DNA of 64,000 nt from UMGS1387 sp045540015 (GTDB lineage Bacteria > Bacillota > Clostridia > Oscillospirales > CAG-382), in assembly GCA_045540015.1 (NCBI GenBank), contig JAZQGP010000028.1, positions 1 through 64,000 of the forward strand, read 5' to 3'. The position numbers and the translations under genes were made by a program. Numbering within the stretch: position 1 is the first letter of the stretch; every line of letters starts with the position of its first letter. Below, one piece after another: positions 22,116 to 31,642 of this stretch. Under the pieces are notes generated by a model. That model was given only the letters and a program-made list of their open reading frames with translations. It had not been told where the DNA came from and made no database searches.

Positions 22116-23741
22116 TTATGCTGCAACGGGGTCGTTGTTAACAACGGGAAGCTCATATACTTCTTCCTCGACAAAGCTGTCGCTGTCTGTTATTTCTTCT
22201 TCATCGTAGCTGTATTTTTCAAACCAATATGTTCCGTAGTAATCAAGCTCATCGTAGTCATAGGAAATGTAATCTGAGTAGAATTCATATGTATATCCCG
22301 TGAGATACTCTATCACGTTTGCCGCAATGTATGTAACACCACCGCTGATGTATACGCCTTCACCTCTAAATTCTTCGCCGTCAATGATGAAAGTTCCAAA
22401 ACCGTCTTTTGTGTATATGAACTTGAATTCTTCGAAATCGAATTTGTCCGTGCCTTTTACTGTTACAACATTTGTACCGTTTTCTTGGTGCCATCCGATG
22501 TTTGCACTGTCAAGCTCTGCAGCCTCAAAAACGCTTCTTAAGGGAAGATAAGGAAAACCGCCGGTTGTTCTGGTTGGTACTCCTGTGTTAGCAACAACAA
22601 ATGAATCATAGTTTTCATACATGCTGTCATAGTAGTCATCTTCATAGACGTCTTCTGTCATTTCCTTTAGAATATTAACACTGTTTTCTTCTGTAAGCTC
22701 AGGAAATTCAATTTCAGCATCTTTTGAATCATGGCTGTATACATCTGTTTCCTTAACGGTAAACGCAATTCTGCTGTTTTCCTTTGTAAGCGGCGAGAGC
22801 ATTTCGTTAAGCTCTACTGTGTCGTAGTCACCGCTCATTATCATGAAAGCGCTTGCTATGTCATAAATGTTGAAGTCAAAGCTTACAGTTGAATCAACTT
22901 GCTTTACCTTACCTCCGTCAACCGTGCATACTGAAACAGCACCGTTATTGCCAAGAATTGTAAAGTTGTCGATAACGCCCATAATTGCCGCAAACTGAAC
23001 ATTAAATTCCAGCTTTTCTTCCTCTGTCAGTTCGCTAACTCCCGGCAAATTCATTTCAAACATTATTTCGGGAAGCTTTTTCATGAAAGACTTGAACTGC
23101 TCGTCGGACATGGTAAGCGTGTAGGTGCTTCCTGTTTTCTTTACAGTGTAGAAGTCTTTGTACAATTCCATGTTAAACGAAGCTGCCTGAGAAAGAGTTT
23201 CAGAGTATATTTTGAAAAAATCTTTAATTTCTGCTGCTGTTTGCTCATCTTGCATGAGAGAAGCAATGTCGATAACAAAGTATTTGTTGTAAACTGGTAT
23301 TGTGAATATCATACTGAAACTTGGATTTTCAGCATCGGTAACATCAAGGCCGAGGTACATATCCATGTTCATGTCGACAGTGATTTTCAGCTTGTCGTTG
23401 ATAACAAGCGGGAGATTTGTTTTCATTTTGATTTCTGCAGCTATTTTCTTTAAATCTTCGCTTGCATTCATTTTCATATCCATGTCAACCGTCGTGTTGA
23501 AAAAGCTGCCGACAATTCCGGATAAGTCTATGTATATGTCTTCTTCCGCAAGAGCCTCGTTTGCAAGCTCTAAAAGCTCTATCGGTGCATCAAGCGATAA
23601 TGACATTTTTGCATTGCACGAATAATTGCCGGTGCTTGACGAATCCAGAATGTCCGAAAGCTCGTCAAAAGTGTCTGCAAAAACACTCATGCCCGAGAAC
23701 AGCATCGTAATGCAAAGTAAAACGGATAACAATTTTTTCAT
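22116..23741 (-). CDS. secreted protein with copper-amine-oxidase-N-like domain
   Basis: This 541-residue protein has a clear Sec signal peptide (MKKLL..., cleavage near SVFA-DT at ~22-24). Residues ~30-330 are a repetitive beta-rich region with alternating Asp and hydrophobic residues (VDMDMKMN, ITVDMNMDMYLGLDV), reminiscent of lipoprotein carrier-type folds. Residues ~395-480 (FPYLPLRSVFEAAE ... GVTYIAANVIEYLTG) resemble the copper-amine-oxidase N-terminal domain common in Clostridial surface proteins, where it probably serves wall attachment. The tail is very acidic and Tyr-rich. Function unknown. AAAGGAG ribosome site. Confidence 0.7.
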   Translation of the reverse strand: MKKLLSVLLCITMLFSGMSVFADTFDELSDILDSSSTGNYSCNAKMSLSLDAPIELLELANEALAEEDIYIDLSGIVGSFFNTTVDMDMKMNASEDLKKIAAEIKMKTNLPLVINDKLKITVDMNMDMYLGLDVTDAENPSFSMIFTIPVYNKYFVIDIASLMQDEQTAAEIKDFFKIYSETLSQAASFNMELYKDFYTVKKTGSTYTLTMSDEQFKSFMKKLPEIMFEMNLPGVSELTEEEKLEFNVQFAAIMGVIDNFTILGNNGAVSVCTVDGGKVKQVDSTVSFDFNIYDIASAFMIMSGDYDTVELNEMLSPLTKENSRIAFTVKETDVYSHDSKDAEIEFPELTEENSVNILKEMTEDVYEDDYYDSMYENYDSFVVANTGVPTRTTGGFPYLPLRSVFEAAELDSANIGWHQENGTNVVTVKGTDKFDFEEFKFIYTKDGFGTFIIDGEEFRGEGVYISGGVTYIAANVIEYLTGYTYEFYSDYISYDYDELDYYGTYWFEKYSYDEEEITDSDSFVEEEVYELPVVNNDPVAA

Positions 23742-23867
23742 GGTAATTCGCTCCTTTGTGTGAATTTTGGTTTATTACCAATTTGATTTTATCATAACAA
23801 GAGCTTTATGTGTTTAATAATATGTTAATTGTAGGAATTAAGAATTCTTAAATTTAAAGAAATTGTG

Positions 23868-23896
23868 TTGAAGACTTTTTAAAAAATATATATAAT
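23868..23896 (+). promoter_or_regulatory. promoter of the two-component system
   Basis: TTGAAG (23868-23873), 17 nt and TATAAT (23891-23896), 31 nt before the regulator ATG. Confidence 0.7.
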
Positions 23897-23927
23897 TGAA
23901 GTAAACATAGCGAAAGGAGATGCAAAT

Positions 23928-24593
23928 ATGCCAAAGAGAATACTTGTGTGCGATGACGAGCAGGATATACGCGATGCACTTGAATTTCTGCTGAGCAGCG
24001 AAGGCTATGACATTGATAAAGCGGAAAGCGGAAAAGAAGCTCTTGACAAAGTCAAAAGCGGCAATAAGTATGACTGCATAATACTTGATATTATAATGCC
24101 CGTTATGAACGGTACAGAGACGGCAAAACAGATAAGAACAATCACCGAGACACCTATTCTTTTTCTGACCGCAAAATCTTCCGACGAAGATAAAACGGAA
24201 GCATATACCAGTGGCGGTGACGATTACCTTTCAAAGCCGTTTTCAAGCGTAGAGCTGCAGCTTCGGATAAAGGCTCTTATAAAACGCGGGAAAACCCAGG
24301 GTGGAGATTTTGAAATAGATGATACACTTTGTAAGGTGAGAAAAAACGGAAAACCCGTAACGCTGACCGATAAAGAATTCGACTTGCTTAAATTTCTGAT
24401 GAATAACAGCGGAGAGGTATTTTCTAATAGCGCACTATATGAAAACGTGTGGGGAGAAAAGTATCTTCCCACCTCGTCAAACACCGTTATGGTACATATC
24501 CTGAATCTGCGTAAAAAGCTTGAGGATGACCCTGCAAATCCCCGTCTTATAATAACCGTGTGGGGAAAGGGGTACTGCTATGTCAAGAACTGA
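23928..24593 (+). CDS. OmpR-family response regulator
   Basis: The receiver domain (residues 1-~115) has the acidic pocket CDDEQD, the phosphoacceptor Asp in DIIMPVMNG (~54), the conserved Thr in FLTAKS and Lys in LSKPF. The C-terminal ~95 residues form a winged-helix DNA-binding domain (LTDKEFDLLKFL ... NTVMVHILNLRKKLE ... VWGKGYCYV). It is paired with the histidine kinase that overlaps its 3' end by 14 nt. The resemblance is to VanR/PhoB-like regulators; the signal and targets are unknown. GAAAGGAG ribosome site. Confidence 0.92.
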   Translation: MPKRILVCDDEQDIRDALEFLLSSEGYDIDKAESGKEALDKVKSGNKYDCIILDIIMPVMNGTETAKQIRTITETPILFLTAKSSDEDKTEAYTSGGDDYLSKPFSSVELQLRIKALIKRGKTQGGDFEIDDTLCKVRKNGKPVTLTDKEFDLLKFLMNNSGEVFSNSALYENVWGEKYLPTSSNTVMVHILNLRKKLEDDPANPRLIITVWGKGYCYVKN

Positions 24594-25917
24594 TAATAAA
24601 AGCTTTGTTTCGCTTAAAGTTAAAATGCTTGCAGCGGTTCTGTTTTCACTCTGTGCGGCAATAGGGGTATATATGCTTGTGTTCTTTGTGGGAAGTGCAT
24701 TTGCAAAACAGGTTTATCTTTCCACCGATAGAGTACACGAGCGTGCAGAAAAGGCATTCCTTGAATTTGAAGCATTTGTTACTCAAAACAATATCCGCTC
24801 AGATGATATTGAAGCGGTCAAACGCTGGTGTGCCGGAGAAAAATTTGTATTTGTATCCGTGTATGATGATTCACGTCTTTTGTATGAAACAGACGGTGAC
24901 ATCACGGAAATGGGAAGTGCTTCATCCTTGGGAGCGGTGACAAATTCCGCACTCAACAGCGTAGTATCCTACCGCAGAATTAAATTTTCAGACGGTTCGT
25001 TTCGTGTAAATGTAATTGAATATACTGAGGCAAGATTTACGGATATTATGGCTTGGGTTTCGGTTGTTTGCGCTGTTGTAATTATGTTCGCGAGCCTGTT
25101 GTATTTTACGGGCAGAGTGGTTTCAAGGATAAGCTCACTTTCACGAAAGCTTTCCGAGGTTGGCGAGGACGGATCTCATGTGCCCATTGTATACATCGGA
25201 AACGATGAACTCTCAAGACTTGCCGAGAGTGCCGAGCGAATGAGAAAAAATATTGTATCGCACTATGAAAATGAACAGCGAGCATATAAGGCAAACACCG
25301 AGCTTATGACAGCACTTTCACATGACATAAGAACTCCTCTCACATCTCTTCTGCTGTATACGGATGCACTTTCAAACGGCAAGGTTGAGAATGGTGAGGA
25401 TGTCAAGAAGTACGCTTCTGTTTGCTATGAAAAGGCAACACAGCTGAAAAACCTCACCGATACCATGTTCCGTTATTTTCTTCTTTATACGGATAACATT
25501 AGCAGTCCTGTTCTGCAGAAATATGACGCTTCACAGCTTCTTTCACAGCTTGTTTATGAATATGACTTTGCACTTGAGCAAAAAGGATATAATATTTCTT
25601 TTTCGGGGCTTGACAAAGAGTGTAGTATAAAGACAGACGCATCTGTAATAAAGCGTGTGTTTGACAATGTTTTTTCAAATCTTGAGAAATACGCGGACAA
25701 GGAAAAGCTGATAACAGTTACCGTGTCTGAGGATGAAACTCACATACGTATTTCAGTAATAAATTACATATCTCAAACCAAGCCAAACTCCGAGAGTAAC
25801 CGAATAGGACTTCGCAGCTGCAAAAAAATAATGAACCTTGCAGGTGGTTCATTTGAGTATGGTAATAACGGTAATTTATTTGAAGCGCTGATAATAATTC
25901 CGAAAACAGATGTGTAA
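24580..25917 (+). CDS. sensor histidine kinase
   Basis: This 445-residue membrane kinase has an N-terminal helix (~15-38), an extracellular sensor of ~115 residues, a second helix (~155-180), a HAMP linker, and the H-box SHDIRTPLTSLL with phosphoacceptor His248. The N-box is FDNVFSNLEKYA. The ATP lid is short, and the G-rich end reads RIGLRSCKKIMNLAGGSFEY, so G1 is weak but the overall catalytic fold is recognisable. Together with the overlapping regulator it forms a complete two-component system of unknown stimulus. Confidence 0.9.
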   Translation: MSRTDNKSFVSLKVKMLAAVLFSLCAAIGVYMLVFFVGSAFAKQVYLSTDRVHERAEKAFLEFEAFVTQNNIRSDDIEAVKRWCAGEKFVFVSVYDDSRLLYETDGDITEMGSASSLGAVTNSALNSVVSYRRIKFSDGSFRVNVIEYTEARFTDIMAWVSVVCAVVIMFASLLYFTGRVVSRISSLSRKLSEVGEDGSHVPIVYIGNDELSRLAESAERMRKNIVSHYENEQRAYKANTELMTALSHDIRTPLTSLLLYTDALSNGKVENGEDVKKYASVCYEKATQLKNLTDTMFRYFLLYTDNISSPVLQKYDASQLLSQLVYEYDFALEQKGYNISFSGLDKECSIKTDASVIKRVFDNVFSNLEKYADKEKLITVTVSEDETHIRISVINYISQTKPNSESNRIGLRSCKKIMNLAGGSFEYGNNGNLFEALIIIPKTDV

Positions 25918-25964
25918 TTGCAAACACACCGATGCGATTATACTGAATATTGTAAAACAAACAT

Positions 25965-25988
25965 ATCCCCGACGTTTCCGTCGGGGAT
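25965..25988. terminator. terminator between convergent kinase and hydA
   Basis: A perfect 9-bp stem, ATCCCCGAC (25965-25973) with GTCGGGGAT (25980-25988). The T-rich tail is better on the minus strand, but it can serve both transcripts. Confidence 0.8.
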
Positions 25989-26003
25989 AAATCATTTTAA
26001 GCT

Positions 26004-27761
26004 TTACTTTTCGATGTTAAGCATCTTTCTTGCAACATAGGAAGTATGAAGAGCTTCGTGCGCCTTGTGGCTGCCGGGCTTTTCAAAGTATTCCTTGTAG
26101 AGAGTCTTAACGTCTTCGTTTTCGTGAGAAAGTCTTACGGGAAGAGCCTTGTCGTCTTCGTAAAGAGCTTTTGCACGGAGTGCCTTGAGGTCAACGAAGT
26201 TGCGAACAGTTGCAGGCTGAATAGGCTGACCGCCGCCGTTTACACAACCGCCGGGACATCCCATGATTTCGATAAAGGTGTAATCCTTTTCGCCGCTCTT
26301 AACCATATCGAGAACCTTCTTAGCATTGGCTGTTCCGGATGCAACAGCAACCTTAACGTCAAGGCCATTTACATTATAACTTGCTTCCTTGATTCCTTCA
26401 GTACCTCTGACATCCTCAAATTCAAGCTTTTCGGGGTTCTTGCCTGTAAGAGTTGCAACTGCTGTTCTGAGAGCTGCTTCCATAACGCCGCCTGTTGCAC
26501 CGAAGATAGTGCCGGCACCTGTACCGAGACCCATGGGAGAATCGAATTCTCCGTCAGGAAGGTCTACAAAGTTAAGACCTGCTCTGTCAATCATTCTTGC
26601 AAGCTCACGTGTTGTAAGAGATACATCTGTATCAGGAACACCTGCTGCAGCCTGGTCGTCTCTGCCGATTTCAATCTTCTTTGCAGTACAGGGCATGATG
26701 CTTACTACGAAGATATCCTTGGGGTCAATACCCATCTTGTCAGCGTAGTAGGTCTTAATAACCGCACCCATCATCTGCTGAGGAGACTTGCAGGAGGAGA
26801 GGTTGTCGAGCATATCGGGATAGTAGTGCTCGCAGTACTTTATCCATCCGGGTGAGCAGGAGGTAATCATGGGAAGCTTACCGCCGTTCTTGACTCTTTC
26901 GAGAAGCTCGGTTGCTTCTTCCATAATTGTAAGGTCTGCTGCAAAGTTTGTATCAAATACCTTGTCAAAGCCAAGACGTCTGAGAGCTGTAACCATCTTT
27001 CCTGTAACGATAGAACCGATAGGCATGCCGAAGCATTCACCGAGAGTTACACGGATGGAAGGAGCTGCATGAACAACAACATGCTTTGTAGGATCAGCAA
27101 GTGCTGCCCAAACCTTAGCTGTGTCGTCTCTTTCGGTAAGAGCACCTGTAGGACATACAGCAGTACACTGACCGCATCCGATACAGGAAACTTCACCGAG
27201 CTTTAATTCAAATGCCTGACCGATGTGAGAAATAAATCCTCTTTCATTTGTACCGATAACAGCAACGTCCTGATTCTTGTCGCAGACAGCTACGCAGCGG
27301 CGGCAGAGAACACACTTGTTGTTGTCACGGATAAGATGAGGCATTGAGTCATCAATTTCGTACTGAGGATTTTCACCGTCATACTTGTGTTCGTCTTCAA
27401 CACCGTAGTCACGGCAGAGCTTCTGGAATTCGCAGTTGCCGCTTCTTGTGCAGGACAGACACTTTTTGTCGTGATTTGAGAGAAGAAGTTCAAGAGTCAT
27501 TCTTCTGGACTTGAGAACTTCAGGAGAGTGAGTTGAGATTTCCATACCATCTCTGTCAATGGGGTAGACACAAGCAGCAACAAGGCTTCTTGCACCCTTA
27601 ACTTCGCATACGCACATACGGCACGCACCGATTTCATTGATTTCCTTCATATAACAGAGAGTGGGTATTTCTATACCGAGGCTCTTGCAGGCTTCAAGGA
27701 TTGTAGCTCCCTTCGGCACACTGTAAGAAAGTCCGTCGATTATTACATTTACCATATCCAT
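26004..27761 (-). CDS. hydA: [FeFe] hydrogenase catalytic subunit HydA (bifurcating type)
   Basis: HydA reduces protons to H2, using electrons from NADH and reduced ferredoxin delivered through HydB and HydC. The 585-residue protein has an N-terminal [2Fe-2S] domain (CYMKEINEIGACRMCVC), a His-containing [4Fe-4S] segment (HDKKCLSCTRSGNC), a two-cluster ferredoxin domain (CVLCRRCVAVC, CIGCGQCTAVC), and the H-cluster domain with L1 TSCSPGW (300-306), L2 MPCTAKK and L3 MGCPGGCVNGGGQ. It is the last gene of a ten-gene minus-strand operon, 14 nt after hydB, followed by a strong terminator. Cytoplasmic. Confidence 0.95.
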   Translation of the reverse strand: MDMVNVIIDGLSYSVPKGATILEACKSLGIEIPTLCYMKEINEIGACRMCVCEVKGARSLVAACVYPIDRDGMEISTHSPEVLKSRRMTLELLLSNHDKKCLSCTRSGNCEFQKLCRDYGVEDEHKYDGENPQYEIDDSMPHLIRDNNKCVLCRRCVAVCDKNQDVAVIGTNERGFISHIGQAFELKLGEVSCIGCGQCTAVCPTGALTERDDTAKVWAALADPTKHVVVHAAPSIRVTLGECFGMPIGSIVTGKMVTALRRLGFDKVFDTNFAADLTIMEEATELLERVKNGGKLPMITSCSPGWIKYCEHYYPDMLDNLSSCKSPQQMMGAVIKTYYADKMGIDPKDIFVVSIMPCTAKKIEIGRDDQAAAGVPDTDVSLTTRELARMIDRAGLNFVDLPDGEFDSPMGLGTGAGTIFGATGGVMEAALRTAVATLTGKNPEKLEFEDVRGTEGIKEASYNVNGLDVKVAVASGTANAKKVLDMVKSGEKDYTFIEIMGCPGGCVNGGGQPIQPATVRNFVDLKALRAKALYEDDKALPVRLSHENEDVKTLYKEYFEKPGSHKAHEALHTSYVARKMLNIEK

Positions 27762-27775
27762 TTGTAAATACCTCC

Positions 27776-29578
27776 TTATTCCTTAATAATAGCGCCGAAG
27801 TTACAGTTGTCAATACAAGCGCCGCACTTGATACACTTGTTGTTGTCAATAACGTGTGGCTGCTTAACTGCACCGGAAATAGCACCAACAGGGCAGTTTC
27901 TTGCACACTTTGTACATCCCTTACACTTGTCTTCAATAATCTTGAAGGAGAGAAGGTCTTTACATACGCCTGCAGGACACTTCTTGTCAACGATGTGAGC
28001 AATGTATTCGTCCTTGAAGTAGCGGAGTGTGGAAAGAACGGGGTTGGGAGCTGTCTGACCAAGACCGCAGAGTGCGTTGTTTTTGATGTAGTTGCAGAGT
28101 TCTTCGAGCTTGTCTATGTCGGAAAGTTCGCCCTGACCCTTTGTAATTTTGTCAAGGATTTCGTAAAGTCTCTTTGTACCGACACGGCAGGGAGTACACT
28201 TACCGCAGGATTCATCAACTGTAAATTCAAGGAAGAATTTAGCTATGTCAACCATACAGTTGTCTTCGTCCATAACGATAAGTCCGCCTGAACCCATCAT
28301 AGAGCCGATAGCGAGAAGGTTGTCGTAGTCGATAGGAGTGTCAATGTGTGAAAGGGGAATACATCCGCCGGAAGGACCACCTGTCTGAGCAGCCTTGAAC
28401 TTCTTGCCGTTCGGGATACCGCCGCCGATTTCTTCGATGATATCACGAAGGGTTGTACCCATAGGAACTTCAACAAGACCTGTGTTGTTTATTTTACCGC
28501 CGAGAGCGAATACTTTAGTGCCCTTGCTCTTTTCTGTACCCATGGAAGCAAACCAGTCAGCACCGTTGAGGATAATCTGAGGAATGTTTGCATAGGTTTC
28601 AACGTTGTTGAGGACAGTAGGACGTCCGAAGAGACCCTTAACAGCAGGGAACGGAGGACGAGGACGGGGTTCGCCGCGCTTGCCTTCGATAGAAGTCATA
28701 AGAGCAGTTTCTTCACCGCAAACGAACGCACCTGCACCGAGTCTGAGTTCAAGGTTGAACTTAAAGCCTGTTCCGAAGATGTCGTCGCCTAAAAGCCCGT
28801 ATTCTTTTGCCTGGTCAATAGCTATCTGGAGACGGTTAACTGCGATGGGGTACTCAGCACGTACATAAACGTAACCCTGGTCAGCACCGATTGCATAACC
28901 CGCTATAGCCATTGCCTCGATAAGAGCATGGGGGTCACCCTCAAGGATGGATCTGTCCATGAATGCTCCGGGGTCGCCTTCGTCTGCGTTACAGCAAACA
29001 TACTTCTGACCGCCGTCTTTAACGAGATTTCTTGCAAGCTCCCACTTTTTACCTGTGGGGAAGCCGGCACCGCCTCTTCCGCGAAGTCCGCTGTCAAGGA
29101 TAGTTTTTATAACATCGTCGGGAGTCATTTCGGTAAGAACCTTGCCGAGTGCCTGATATCCGTCTGTACCTATGTACTCTTCGATGTTTTCAGGGTCGAT
29201 AACACCGCAGTTACGAAGAGCAACTCTCTTTTGCTTCTTGTAGAAGCGTGTGTCAGCAAGAGCAACTGTTTTCTTGTCAACTTCTTTTTCGCCTGTATCA
29301 GCGTAAACAAGTCTTTCAACAATTCTACCTTTAAGAAGGTGCTCTTCAACGATTTCGGGAATATCCTCGGGAGTAACTCTCGAATAGAAGGTTCCCTCGG
29401 GATAGATAATCATAACAGGACCGAGAGCGCAGAGACCGAAACAACCGGTCTTTACGATTTTAATTTCTTCTTCAAGTCCTTTTGCTTTGAGCTCTGCTTC
29501 GAGAGCCGCACTTACTTTGGCACTGCCGGAAGAAGTACATCCGGTACCTGCGCAAAGCAATACATGTGAACGTATCAT
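27776..29578 (-). CDS. hydB: bifurcating hydrogenase subunit HydB (NuoF-like)
   Basis: HydB carries the FMN/NADH site and the bifurcation centre. The 600 residues comprise an N-terminal thioredoxin-like [2Fe-2S] domain (CAGTGCTSSG ... TGCFGLCALG), the NuoF core with the NADH/FMN loops GRGGAGFPTGKKW and GADQGYVYVRAEYP, the [4Fe-4S] motif ESCGKCTPCR, and a C-terminal two-cluster ferredoxin domain (CKGCTKCARNC, CIKCGACIDNC). This domain order matches HydB of trimeric electron-bifurcating hydrogenases. The upstream neighbour is a small [2Fe-2S] protein 18 nt away. Confidence 0.94.
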   Translation of the reverse strand: MIRSHVLLCAGTGCTSSGSAKVSAALEAELKAKGLEEEIKIVKTGCFGLCALGPVMIIYPEGTFYSRVTPEDIPEIVEEHLLKGRIVERLVYADTGEKEVDKKTVALADTRFYKKQKRVALRNCGVIDPENIEEYIGTDGYQALGKVLTEMTPDDVIKTILDSGLRGRGGAGFPTGKKWELARNLVKDGGQKYVCCNADEGDPGAFMDRSILEGDPHALIEAMAIAGYAIGADQGYVYVRAEYPIAVNRLQIAIDQAKEYGLLGDDIFGTGFKFNLELRLGAGAFVCGEETALMTSIEGKRGEPRPRPPFPAVKGLFGRPTVLNNVETYANIPQIILNGADWFASMGTEKSKGTKVFALGGKINNTGLVEVPMGTTLRDIIEEIGGGIPNGKKFKAAQTGGPSGGCIPLSHIDTPIDYDNLLAIGSMMGSGGLIVMDEDNCMVDIAKFFLEFTVDESCGKCTPCRVGTKRLYEILDKITKGQGELSDIDKLEELCNYIKNNALCGLGQTAPNPVLSTLRYFKDEYIAHIVDKKCPAGVCKDLLSFKIIEDKCKGCTKCARNCPVGAISGAVKQPHVIDNNKCIKCGACIDNCNFGAIIKE

Positions 29579-29596
29579 AATCTCTGTTTCCTCCGT

Positions 29597-29959
29597 TTAT
29601 GCTTTTAATACGAAATCGGTGACAGGTTTTCCGCCCTTGATGTGTTCCTCAATGATTCTGGAAACCTTGTCCTCGGTCATATGAACGTAAGTTACCTTTT
29701 CTTCGCCGCCTTTGTAAACTTCAACTACGGGCTCATACTGGCAAATGCCGATACAGCCTGTCTGAGAAACGGTAACAGTATCAGAAAGATTCTGCTTTGC
29801 TACCTCCTCTACAAACGCATTAAGAACAGGTCTTGCGCCTGCTGCGCTACCGCAGGTAGCCATACCTACAACAATGCGAATGTCGTTTGTGCCTTCACGA
29901 AGAGAAACCTTATCCTTCATTTTCTCTCTGATGGCAGCGAGTTCTGCTAATGATTTCAT
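29597..29959 (-). CDS. thioredoxin-like [2Fe-2S] ferredoxin
   Basis: This 120-residue protein has the two halves of a thioredoxin-like [2Fe-2S] site, CGSAAGAR (~36-43) and TGCIGICQYEP (~67-77), as in the C-terminal part of NuoE and the N-terminal part of HydB. It corresponds to the small ferredoxin-like subunit (HydD-type) found in Clostridial hydrogenase clusters and probably relays electrons within or to the hydrogenase complex. It lies between a kinase-like ATPase gene and hydB. Ribosome site GGAAA near the ATG. Confidence 0.85.
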   Translation of the reverse strand: MKSLAELAAIREKMKDKVSLREGTNDIRIVVGMATCGSAAGARPVLNAFVEEVAKQNLSDTVTVSQTGCIGICQYEPVVEVYKGGEEKVTYVHMTEDKVSRIIEEHIKGGKPVTDFVLKA

Positions 29960-29983
29960 GTTGTTTTCCTCACTTTCCTGAAG

Positions 29984-30532
29984 TTATATTTTATAATTTT
30001 CTTCTAAAAACTCTTTAATCCACAAAAGAACATCTGGACTTGAAAGCGGAATGTCGCTTCCAAGCACTTCTTTTAGCTCTCTTGTGTCAAGCTTGACGTT
30101 AAGCGCTTCTGATTTGTGCGTAAACACAAGGTCAATGTTTCCCATGCCCTGAATGAGTGTTATTATTGATGTGATTATATCTCCTAAAGGAGCTGCATCA
30201 ATGTGGCTCATATCAAAAACTGCAGTTGTCACGGTTCCGTGACTGTCCGGAAAATCTTCCTCGTGTTTTGACTCAATTGAAAACGTGCCGCCTGTCTGCT
30301 CTGCAGCAAGCTTGAAGAAGGGAATACCGAGACCGACTTTTCTTGTTGTACGCGAAGTACAGAACGGGTCGGTTACGTTTTTTACCATTTCTTCCTTCAT
30401 TCCGCAGCCGTTGTCAGAAATGGAAATTGTCAGCATGTTTTGATTTTGAGTAAGTGCAATTTCAATGATAGTTGCATTTGCCTTTACTGAGTTTTGCGCA
30501 ATATCGAGAATGTTTAACGAAAGCTCTTTCAT
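29984..30532 (-). CDS. GHKL-type ATP-binding protein (kinase-like, no H-box)
   Basis: This 182-residue protein has the N-box ILDIAQNSVKANA, G1 ISDNGCGM and G2-like VGLGIPFFKLAAEQTGG of histidine-kinase ATPase domains, but no phosphoacceptor His domain and no transmembrane helix. It may act as a separate ATPase/kinase module or a switch like RsbW/SpoIIAB. The start codon overlaps the stop of the PHP gene (ATGA), so the two are translationally coupled. It sits inside the hydrogenase operon together with a second such ATPase (32919-33347). Function in hydrogenase control is inferred only. Confidence 0.8.
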   Translation of the reverse strand: MKELSLNILDIAQNSVKANATIIEIALTQNQNMLTISISDNGCGMKEEMVKNVTDPFCTSRTTRKVGLGIPFFKLAAEQTGGTFSIESKHEEDFPDSHGTVTTAVFDMSHIDAAPLGDIITSIITLIQGMGNIDLVFTHKSEALNVKLDTRELKEVLGSDIPLSSPDVLLWIKEFLEENYKI

Positions 30533-31290
30533 TTGCTGTCTCCTGAAATGCCTGTATCCGTGGAACGTAAATACTCAAAAAGCTTGCTTCTTACATAGTC
30601 CGAGCTATACGGCTCGTCATCTAATATAATGAAGTTTTCCTTTTCGTTTATGTCCCAGAGATAGTGTGCATCGGAATTTACAAGAATTTTCTTACCTATT
30701 AATATGGGGTTTGCTGTTTCTAATTGTTCTTTCTTTTCGCTGTCGTTATATTCGACGCACGAAAACGCGGGTTGTTCCGGCATAACACCGAGAATTCCGA
30801 CAATTCCGTTGGCAACCTTGTCAATGTGTGCCGGGAAAACCAGAGCACCGTGGCTGTTTGCCAGCTTGAAGGCATCTTCAAGGGATAGACTTGTTGCTGC
30901 GGGAAGAAAATTGTCATCAACGCCGCAGGGCTCATCGTTTTCATCGAATATAAGCTGTTGCCCGAATATTTCGACCTTGTTCGGAAAGTTCATGCGGTAT
31001 TTTTTTACTTCATCCGAAAAACTCATCGCATCGGAAAGCTGCTCGAACAGACAGACCATGTGAATTTCCTCGGCAGTTGTAAGCTCCATTCCGGCAATTC
31101 CTATAAGACCTGCTCTTTTTGCCTGCTTTAAGAAAGACGGACAGTTTTCGCAAGTGTTGTGGTCTGTAAGCGCCACAATCTGAAGTCCCTTGAGAGCAGC
31201 CATGCCGCATATGTTTCCGGGAGTCATGTCATCGTCACCGCAAGGGGACAGACACGAGTGAATGTGAAGGTCGTAATAATACTTGTTCAT
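30529..31290 (-). CDS. PHP-domain metal-dependent phosphoesterase
   Basis: This 253-residue protein has the PHP metal-binding pattern: DLHIHSCLSPC at the N-terminus, ALTDHNT, GMELTTAEEIH, FPAHIDK and VNSDAH. The fold hydrolyses phosphoesters (for example histidinol phosphate or nucleotides). The substrate is not identifiable. It overlaps both neighbours by 4 nt (ATGA) in the hydrogenase operon, between the second DRTGG protein and the kinase-like ATPase. Homologues of this gene are commonly found in such clusters in Clostridia, but the role is unknown. Confidence 0.85.
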   Translation of the reverse strand: MNKYYYDLHIHSCLSPCGDDDMTPGNICGMAALKGLQIVALTDHNTCENCPSFLKQAKRAGLIGIAGMELTTAEEIHMVCLFEQLSDAMSFSDEVKKYRMNFPNKVEIFGQQLIFDENDEPCGVDDNFLPAATSLSLEDAFKLANSHGALVFPAHIDKVANGIVGILGVMPEQPAFSCVEYNDSEKKEQLETANPILIGKKILVNSDAHYLWDINEKENFIILDDEPYSSDYVRSKLFEYLRSTDTGISGDSK

Positions 31291-31619
31291 ACTTCAAAAA
31301 GCTTTGAAAGTCCGGCACAGATTTCATAAATACCGCCCTTGCAGGAAAGCACGTTTATGCCTTTGTCTGCGGCAAGCTTTGTAAAATCTTCGTCGGGCTT
31401 TACGCCCTCTGCAAGAATGACGCATGAAAAATCAATCAGAGAGGAAACGGCAATGACGTTGTTGTTTGACATTATTGTCACCCAAACGTCGTCCTGCTTT
31501 CCGTGTCCCATAACCCAGCTTAAAAGGTCTCCGGCGTAAGCACCGGTTGCTGTGCGGGAAAAATCCGCTTCATTTATTGTTTCTGCATTTAACGCAAGAG
31601 CGATGTCTTTTACAGTCAT
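31287..31619 (-). CDS. DRTGG-domain protein, second copy
   Basis: A 110-residue soluble protein with the DRTGG-like alpha/beta pattern (VKDIALALNAE ... AYAGDLLSWVMGHG ... VWVTIMSNNNVIAVSSL). The domain is associated with ligand binding in phosphotransacetylase and CBS proteins. I start at the ATG at 31619, preceded by GGAGGA; a TTG at 31637 would coincide with that site. It overlaps the PHP gene by 4 nt and is paralogous in type to 33350-33697. Likely a small sensory or adaptor protein of the hydrogenase operon; inference. Confidence 0.75.
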   Translation of the reverse strand: MTVKDIALALNAETINEADFSRTATGAYAGDLLSWVMGHGKQDDVWVTIMSNNNVIAVSSLIDFSCVILAEGVKPDEDFTKLAADKGINVLSCKGGIYEICAGLSKLFEV

Positions 31620-31642
31620 TGCGGATTTGTCCTCCAAAAATG

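Noticed and set aside
26046..26855. 269-codon frame antisense to hydA
   Set aside because: Shadow frame; hydA motifs are unambiguous on the other strand.
28928..29569. 213-codon frame antisense to hydB
   Set aside because: Shadow frame with no start signal.
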